From an uncultured Flavobacteriales bacterium (lineage in GTDB: Bacteria; Bacteroidota; Bacteroidia; Flavobacteriales_D; Crocinitomicaceae), in assembly GCA_937973685.1 (NCBI GenBank), contig CALJKJ010000047.1:1-30650 (forward strand): a DNA stretch of 30,650 nt, given 5' to 3'. This document shows, piece after piece, positions 25,844-30,650 of this stretch. Made by a program: the position numbers and the translations under genes. Below the pieces are notes generated by a model, which saw nothing but the letters and a program-made list of their open reading frames with translations, was not told where the DNA came from and ran no database searches. How positions within the stretch are numbered: the stretch's first letter is position 1; each line of letters starts with the position of its first letter.

Positions 25844-26539
25844 ATGTTGTACAAAATTGAACTGACTGATTTCTTTACATCCGCTTTTTCGGTTGACTGC
25901 ATGATTTTTGGCTACGAAGAAGGCCAATTAAAAGTGTTGTTAATTGAGCGTGGTGTTGAACCATTCAATCATTATTGGGCCATTCCTGGTGATTTGGTGT
26001 ATCCGAACGAAGATTTACCTGATGCTGCAAGCCGTATTCTGTTAGAGCTTACAGGACTTGCTGATGTACCTATGCATCAATCAAAAAGTTTTGGAGCACC
26101 AAACAGACACCCACAAGGACGCGTTATTACAATTAGTTATTTTGCCTTGATTCGTATTTCTGATTTTGAAATCAAAGCATCCTCTTGGGCTGAAAAAGCA
26201 ATGTGGGTTGCTGTAAATGATGTGCCGCAATTGGCATTTGATCATAATTTGATTTTAGAATCAACATATGAGATTCTCAAACAAAAATTAAACGCAGATC
26301 CAATTTGTTTTGATTTATTACCAGAGAAATTCACGTTGATGGAATTGCAGCAATTGTATGAATATGCTTTTAACACGACATTGGACAAAGCTAACTTTCG
26401 TAAAAAATTAAAATCGATTCCATTGATACAATTGAATGAGAGTCAGCAAAATGTCAAACATCGTCCTGCTAAATTATTCAAATACGACGCAAGTGCCTAT
26501 TCAAGTGAGAAACACGATAGCTTTCAGTTTAATCTATAG
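25844..26539 (+). CDS. Nudix-domain transcriptional regulator (NrtR/AraR-like)
   Basis: A 231-residue protein with an N-terminal Nudix fold (about 14-145) and a C-terminal winged-helix domain (about 160-218; FTLMELQQLYEYAFNTTLDKANFRKKL is the signature seen in NrtR-type regulators). The Nudix box is degenerate. R64, E68 and G71 remain, but the REUxEE glutamates at 65 and 69 are Ile and Leu, and the GX5E register is shifted by one, so hydrolysis is unlikely. In Bacteroidota such Nudix regulators include AraR of Bacteroides thetaiotaomicron, which responds to a sugar. The gene sits one base after GH3. I infer that it senses a glucan-derived sugar or nucleotide-sugar and binds the palindromes at 23505 and 26578. 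Confidence 0.88.
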   Translation: MLYKIELTDFFTSAFSVDCMIFGYEEGQLKVLLIERGVEPFNHYWAIPGDLVYPNEDLPDAASRILLELTGLADVPMHQSKSFGAPNRHPQGRVITISYFALIRISDFEIKASSWAEKAMWVAVNDVPQLAFDHNLILESTYEILKQKLNADPICFDLLPEKFTLMELQQLYEYAFNTTLDKANFRKKLKSIPLIQLNESQQNVKHRPAKLFKYDASAYSSEKHDSFQFNL

Positions 26540-26577
26540 CACACCTTAATCCCTTAAATGTTAATTTTTTAAGACTT

Positions 26578-26594
26578 ATTGTATTTTTTACAAT
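26578..26594. promoter_or_regulatory. Candidate operator 2 (palindrome upstream of the repeat protein)
   Basis: ATTGTA (26578-26583), spacer TTTTT, TACAAT (26589-26594), flanked by TT and AA so that the arms extend to 8 bp. It is identical in arms and spacing to operator 1, and both copies are preceded by ACTT. It is probably bound by the regulator encoded immediately upstream. Confidence 0.6.
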
Positions 26595-26602
26595 AATTTA
26601 TT

Positions 26603-26632
26603 TTGTCGGATTAATTTTTATTAATACATTAG
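26603..26632 (+). promoter_or_regulatory. Predicted promoter of the repeat protein gene
   Basis: TTG (26603-26605), 19-base spacer, TACATTAG (26625-26632), one base off TAnnTTTG, about 25 bases before ATG 26658. An alternative is TTG inside operator 2 (26579-26581) with TTATTTTG at 26598-26605, spacing 16, which would mimic the GH3 promoter layout. Confidence 0.5.
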
Positions 26633-26657
26633 CCTTGTAATCGAAAAATTATAAACT

Positions 26658-27989
26658 ATGAAAAATAAATTACATTACTTATTAAAAAGCAGTTCGTTGT
26701 TGGTTGGACTTTTATTAGGTTCAAGTGCAATAGCACAAACAAACGTAACTTTTAAAGTTGACATGAGTCAACAAAACGGTTTCACGACACCAGAGGTCAA
26801 CGGAACATTCAACAGCTGGTGTGGTTCTTGTAATCCAATGACTGATGCAAATGGAGATAATGTATGGGAAGTTACTTTATCGCTAGCTCCTGGAACTTAT
26901 GAATACAAATATTCTGCTGACAACTGGAATTCTCAAGAAGCATTAGTAGCAGGATCATCTTGTACAGTAACTAATTCAGGGTTCACAAACAGAACATTAG
27001 TTGTAGGTACAACAGCAATGACATTACCTGTAGTATGTTGGCAAAGTTGTTTGAGTTGTTCTGCTACACCTACGCCTGTAGATGTAACATTCAAATTAGA
27101 CATGACACAACAAACTGCATTGGGTTTCACAACTCCTGAAGTTAATGGAACTTTCAACAGCTGGTGTGGTAACTGTATTCAAATGACCGATGCTAATGCT
27201 GATGGTATTTGGGAAGCAACTGTTTCTTTGATACCAGGAACATATGAATACAAATATTCTTATGATAACTGGGCTGGTTCAGAAACGTTAATTGCTGGTA
27301 CCCCATGTACAGTTACAGCTAATGGTTTCACAAACAGAGCATTAGTTGTTGGTACAGCTGACACAACTTTACCAACAGTATGTTATGCGAGTTGTTCTTC
27401 ATGTGTGACAACAAGCAACATTACTTTTAAAGTTAACATGAATGATTACACTGGAGCTTTTACAGCAGTAACGTTAAATGGTACATTCAATAACTGGTGT
27501 GGTTCATGTAACCCAATGACTGATGCAAATGCAGATGGTATTTGGGAAGTAACATTACCGATTACAGGTTCAAGTATTGAATACAAATACACATTAGATG
27601 GTTGGGCAACTTCTGAGCAATTTGCTGGTGGTGAATCTTGTACTGTTACAACAGGTGGATTTACTAATCGTTTCTTAGCATTATCTGGTGATGCAGTTTT
27701 ACCAGTTGCATGTTATGCATCTTGCATTGACTGTGTGAATGGTATCAATGAAAATACAGCTACAAGCTTTACATTGTTCCCTAACCCAGCAAATGAGTCT
27801 ATCACTGTGAAAGCAGAAAAAATTGCTGAGTCAATTAACATTACAAATGTTGTTGGTGAAACAGTTATGACAATCACTCCATCAGAATTTGAACAAGTCA
27901 TATATATTTCAACACTAAAATCTGGTGTTTACTTTTTAAATTCAACTTTAAACGGGAAAACAGAAACCATTTCATTCGTGAAAAAATAG
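26658..27989 (+). CDS. T9SS-secreted protein with three six-cysteine CBM-like repeats
   Basis: A 443-residue exported protein. The signal peptide (1-27, ending SSAIAQ) is followed by three repeats of about 105 residues (29-134, 142-249, 254-359) and a type A T9SS sorting domain (LFPNPANESI at about 373, KSGVYFLN, terminal KK). Each repeat has VTFKVDM, NGTFNSWCGxC, a D-rich MTDAN.DG.WE segment, YEYKY, SCTV and CxxSCxxC. All six cysteines are conserved in all three repeats, suggesting three disulfides each. The pattern of aromatic strands resembles starch-binding-like (CBM20/48-type) beta-sandwiches. I infer a glucan-binding role from the GH3 and GH16 neighbours. It carries no catalytic motif. 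Operator 2 lies upstream; a hairpin separates it from the GH16 gene. Confidence 0.82.
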   Translation: MKNKLHYLLKSSSLLVGLLLGSSAIAQTNVTFKVDMSQQNGFTTPEVNGTFNSWCGSCNPMTDANGDNVWEVTLSLAPGTYEYKYSADNWNSQEALVAGSSCTVTNSGFTNRTLVVGTTAMTLPVVCWQSCLSCSATPTPVDVTFKLDMTQQTALGFTTPEVNGTFNSWCGNCIQMTDANADGIWEATVSLIPGTYEYKYSYDNWAGSETLIAGTPCTVTANGFTNRALVVGTADTTLPTVCYASCSSCVTTSNITFKVNMNDYTGAFTAVTLNGTFNNWCGSCNPMTDANADGIWEVTLPITGSSIEYKYTLDGWATSEQFAGGESCTVTTGGFTNRFLALSGDAVLPVACYASCIDCVNGINENTATSFTLFPNPANESITVKAEKIAESINITNVVGETVMTITPSEFEQVIYISTLKSGVYFLNSTLNGKTETISFVKK

Positions 27990-28012
27990 TTCAGATTAAT
28001 CGTTTTTTTATT

Positions 28013-28040
28013 AGGGGGGCTTTTATAGCCTCCCTTTTTT
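28013..28040 (+). terminator. Terminator-like hairpin between the repeat protein and GH16 genes
   Basis: Left arm A(28013)GGGGGGC, loop TTTTATA (28021-28027), right arm GCCTCCCT (28028-28035) with one G-U pair, then T6 (28035-28040). The GH16 ATG is at 28051, too close for a promoter after the hairpin, so it should act as a partial terminator or a read-through element. Confidence 0.8.
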
Positions 28041-28050
28041 ATACCATATC

Positions 28051-29061
28051 ATGAAAAAAATTCTCTTTTTATTACTTTTTATTGTTTCATTTAGTGCACA
28101 AAGTCAATGGTCACTTTATTGGCATGATGAGTTTGAATCAACAGTACTTGACTCAACAAAATGGACGCGTGAAATAGGCGGAAATGGTTGGGGGAATAAT
28201 GAATTTCAATATTATACAGGAACAACTAATAACAGTCAATTAGTGAATGGTCAATTAGTAATCACTGCTAAAAAAGAAGCATTCGGTCAAAATCAATATA
28301 CTTCAGCTCGTTTGATAACGAAAAATAAATTTGATTTCAGATATGGAAGAATTGAAGCACGTATAAAAGTTCCAATGGGACAAGGCTTGTGGCCTGCTTT
28401 TTGGATGTTAGGATCAAACATAGATGCACTTTCATGGCCAAAATGCGGTGAAATTGATATCATGGAACACATAAATAACGAAGCTAAAATCTACGGAACG
28501 TATCATTTTGATAGTATTGGACATCGTTATCATGGTAATGAAATAGGTTGTAATCCAGCTGAGTACCATCAATACGCACTTGTTTGGAACAATCAAGAAA
28601 TGATTTGGTTGCTAGATAATGTTCCTTACCACCAAGTGACAATTACAAATGGAATTGGCAACAAAGAAGAATTTCATTTGCCATTCTTTCTTTTACTGAA
28701 TGTCGCAGTTGGTGGTAATTGGCCTGGCCCTCCCCTTTTGAGCACACCTTTTCCAGCTCAAATGTTGGTAGATTATGTGCGCGTTTATGTCGATCAATCA
28801 GTTATTGGCATTACTGAAAACGAAATGGAGTTACTTGATTTCAGTCCTAATCCCGCAACTAATTCGTTACAAGTTGCGATTAAGAACAATAATTACCCTA
28901 CAAAAGCAACATGTTATTCATTGGAGGGAAACTCGTTTGAATTACCTATAGAAGGAAATATATTAAATACAGCATCAATTGCTGACGGACATTATTCGCT
29001 AGTTGTAACCTTTGAAGACGGAAGTGTTCAACGTAATAGTTTCATCAAATTAGGGAACTAA
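28051..29061 (+). CDS. T9SS-secreted GH16 endo-beta-glucanase (laminarinase-like)
   Basis: A family-16 glycoside hydrolase (336 residues) cleaving beta-1,3 (or mixed-linkage) glucans. The signal peptide (MKKILFLLLFIVSFSAQSQ) is followed by WHDEFESTVLDSTKWTREIGGNGWGNNEFQYYT, typical of laminarinases, then RIEARIKVPMGQGLWPAFWMLG, and the catalytic EIDIME motif with nucleophile E134, D136 and acid/base E139. W-PK-GEIDIMEH and the GGNWPGPP loop support beta-1,3-glucanase rather than agarase or carrageenase. The last ~80 residues (from about 257, with SPNPATNSL and DGHYSLVV) form a T9SS sorting domain, so it is secreted or cell-surface bound. It probably depends on read-through from the repeat protein gene. 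It overlaps the convergent gene by 12 bases. Confidence 0.93.
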   Translation: MKKILFLLLFIVSFSAQSQWSLYWHDEFESTVLDSTKWTREIGGNGWGNNEFQYYTGTTNNSQLVNGQLVITAKKEAFGQNQYTSARLITKNKFDFRYGRIEARIKVPMGQGLWPAFWMLGSNIDALSWPKCGEIDIMEHINNEAKIYGTYHFDSIGHRYHGNEIGCNPAEYHQYALVWNNQEMIWLLDNVPYHQVTITNGIGNKEEFHLPFFLLLNVAVGGNWPGPPLLSTPFPAQMLVDYVRVYVDQSVIGITENEMELLDFSPNPATNSLQVAIKNNNYPTKATCYSLEGNSFELPIEGNILNTASIADGHYSLVVTFEDGSVQRNSFIKLGN

Positions 29062-30351
29062 TTCTAGTTCTCCCCACAGTGAAGGGTTTAAATGAAATCC
29101 TTCACTTGATGAACTATTCCAGCGCAATTGATTTACACGCTTACCTGTACTACCACTTTGATCAATTGCAACCTCAAAACCATGTGTTTGTCCACTTACT
29201 AGCGATAAATTTGGAATAACAATTGGAATTGAACACTCAACAATTACTTTACCATTGACTTGTTTTGTGCTAATTTGAGCATTGGGGACTATTTCTTGAG
29301 TTTTAAAGTTCCATACCACAGGTTGTGTCCCTAATTTTAAACCAAATTGCACATCAGAAAGCAAATAGAATTTTCTTTTCTTGTTTGCCAAATGGTTAAC
29401 ACCAAATGCGATTTCAATTGCGTCACCATCCCACGTATTTTCATTGGATGAATGATTTACACAAGGTGTTGAATCAGTTAATTGAAACAAAAAAGCAAGT
29501 TGGTTTTCCGAATATTGAACAGCAAAAGAATTCCCATTACTAATAACAGTTTGTGGAACTCCTTTCCATTCATTCGCATCGATTTTTCCATCAATAACTA
29601 CATGCGTTGATTGTTTTTTTGCTTGAGCAGATTTTTTAGTTTTTCCAGAAAAAGGAACAAATTCAATATTATCAATGTCAATATTTCCAGCGCCTTCAAA
29701 TTGAATGAGAAACTGTTTGACCGATGCTAAATCAAAATCCATTTCTTCGAAAGGAAACAATGCTAATGGTATAACCACTTTTGTCCATTCATTAGTTATT
29801 GTTTCTGTCACTAAAAACTGCTTAGTAAATCCAACCCAAGCTTGTTTGTCGCTGTAATCTTCCAAGCAAAAGGCCAATGGCAAATTGGATAATACACCTT
29901 TTCTAGAACGCACAGAAAATTGAATTGCTGCAGTGTCTACAATAGACGAAATGTCTTTTGCATCCCAATAATCCCATCCAAATCCTAAACCAATCCAGTT
30001 GCATCCGCCTTTGATTTTATCCCATTTCAGATGCAAACCTAAGTTTCCAGATGCCGGTAACGAATCAATAAAGTCGATAGCAATACATGCTTTGTTTTGC
30101 GTAACCCATACCTCATCCGAATTGCGGTCATTAAAAATTTCTAAAGACGAAAAATCGCGGATACTTTTTTTGATTTTCTTATCACTGCCATCGTACAAAC
30201 CAATTTTGTCAAATTGATTTTTCTTTTTACCGTAAATCGTTATTGGTTCAATTTCACGTACGTTATTTCGTTTAATTGAATCCTGAGCGAAACTTACTGT
30301 AAAAGCAGTACAAACAAGAACTATAGCGCCTATTTTTTTATCGAAAATCAT
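29050..30351 (-). CDS. Secreted two-module carbohydrate-binding protein (CBM9-like C terminus)
   Basis: A 433-residue exported protein with signal peptide (cleavage after FAQ23). The N-terminal module (about 42-234) looks like a galactose-binding-like sandwich: WVTQNKACIAIDF, LHLKWDKIKGGCNWIGLGFGWDYW, WTKVVIPLALFPF and a closing FEGAGNIDIDNIEFVPF strand, comparable to CBM11-type modules. A lysine-rich linker (236-249) leads to a CBM9-like module (250-432), recognised by VVIDGKIDANEWKG and NTWDGDAIEIAFGVN. There is no catalytic motif and no T9SS tail. It overlaps the gene upstream on the same strand by ATGA and the GH16 gene by 12 bases. By context it binds glucan at the periplasm or surface. 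Confidence 0.8.
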   Translation of the reverse strand: MIFDKKIGAIVLVCTAFTVSFAQDSIKRNNVREIEPITIYGKKKNQFDKIGLYDGSDKKIKKSIRDFSSLEIFNDRNSDEVWVTQNKACIAIDFIDSLPASGNLGLHLKWDKIKGGCNWIGLGFGWDYWDAKDISSIVDTAAIQFSVRSRKGVLSNLPLAFCLEDYSDKQAWVGFTKQFLVTETITNEWTKVVIPLALFPFEEMDFDLASVKQFLIQFEGAGNIDIDNIEFVPFSGKTKKSAQAKKQSTHVVIDGKIDANEWKGVPQTVISNGNSFAVQYSENQLAFLFQLTDSTPCVNHSSNENTWDGDAIEIAFGVNHLANKKRKFYLLSDVQFGLKLGTQPVVWNFKTQEIVPNAQISTKQVNGKVIVECSIPIVIPNLSLVSGQTHGFEVAIDQSGSTGKRVNQLRWNSSSSEGFHLNPSLWGELELVP

Positions 30352-30650
30352 GGGATTAACGGCGTATTTTCTGTGAAAATGATGTAGTCTAATTTCGCTG
30401 AAGCAAAGCCCGAAGCAGGATTTGCCAAGTGTAACATATCAACCTGAGTAATTTTATCCGGATTGTGTGTTTGATTACCATTTGGCATAGATGGACTACC
30501 ATTAACTAAAGCTTGAATATCTGCATATTTTATTGAGATTAATTTCCATCCCACCCAATTAACAGTGACTTGATAAGAATATTCATCTTCACTTGCTGCA
30601 GTGAATGTACCGTCTGCATTTTCATCTTCTTGAAAGCGGAATAATACCAA
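30348..30650 (-). CDS. Partial C terminus of a probable surface glycan-binding protein
   Basis: Only the last 100 or so codons are in the window; the reading frame is open to the right edge, so the true start lies beyond it. The visible part (DEYSYQVTVNWVGWKLISIKYADIQAL, then DKITQVDMLHLANPASGFASAKLDYIIFTENTPL) ends in the same kind of strand order as a galactose-binding-like (CBM-type) sandwich domain and is similar in pattern to the N-terminal module of the downstream gene. Such C-terminal domains occur in glycan-binding lipoproteins of polysaccharide utilisation loci. The stop TGA overlaps the downstream start as ATGA, indicating an operon whose promoter is outside the window. Confidence 0.65.
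   Translation of the reverse strand: MVLFRFQEDENADGTFTAASEDEYSYQVTVNWVGWKLISIKYADIQALVNGSPSMPNGNQTHNPDKITQVDMLHLANPASGFASAKLDYIIFTENTPLIP

Noticed and set aside
26553..26573. Inverted repeat CTTAAA...TTTAAG after the Nudix regulator gene
   Set aside because: It is a six-pair A/T-rich stem and too weak for a terminator. No convincing terminator was found between the regulator and the repeat protein gene.
1..30650. tRNA genes, CRISPR arrays, insertion sequences, integrases or prophage
   Set aside because: No cloverleaf with a T-loop consensus, no regularly spaced direct repeats and no transposase or integrase motifs were seen on either strand.

Overview
The window is AT-rich bacterial chromosome from a member of the Bacteroidota, most likely a flavobacterium-type lineage. 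Four things point there. Three secreted proteins carry C-terminal type IX secretion (T9SS) sorting domains with the PNPAN/PNPAT motif. Many genes encode Bacteroidota-style lipoproteins or secreted proteins. Promoters fit the Bacteroidota pattern TTG-N17..20-TAnnTTTG. Shine-Dalgarno sequences are essentially absent. I see no tRNA, rRNA, CRISPR array, insertion sequence or phage gene, and no gene-free stretch longer than about 140 bases.

Bases 1-15112 are mostly housekeeping. On the + strand are a short TatD-family nuclease overlapping tcdA (tRNA t6A cyclisation) and a lipoprotein M1 aminopeptidase. On the - strand are an unknown secreted protein and valS. A DUF2459 membrane protein (+), a small lipocalin-like lipoprotein (-) and tex (-) follow. 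Next, on the + strand, come a T9SS-exported adhesin-like protein, a minimal RlpA-like double-psi beta-barrel protein, a class III CoA-transferase and a GNAT acetyltransferase. Several convergent pairs share strong bidirectional terminators.

Bases 15109-23494 hold an orphan soluble histidine kinase and an operon of an MbnP-like lipoprotein with an MbnH/MauG-like di-heme peroxidase, a predicted copper-binding protein and its tryptophan-modifying enzyme. A DUF4920 lipoprotein with a small secreted partner, rnhB, a large unknown membrane-anchored protein and lnt follow.

Bases 23495-30650 look like a beta-glucan (laminarin-type) utilisation locus. It contains a GH3 beta-glucosidase, a Nudix-type (NrtR/AraR-like) regulator one base downstream, a T9SS-exported protein with three six-cysteine repeats that resemble carbohydrate-binding modules, and a T9SS-exported GH16 endo-beta-glucanase. 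Two overlapping - strand genes for carbohydrate-binding proteins run off the right edge. The same palindrome, ATTGTA-N5-TACAAT, lies upstream of both the GH3-regulator operon and the repeat-protein gene. I propose it as the operator of the Nudix regulator. This regulon and the MbnP/MbnH pair are the most interesting content.
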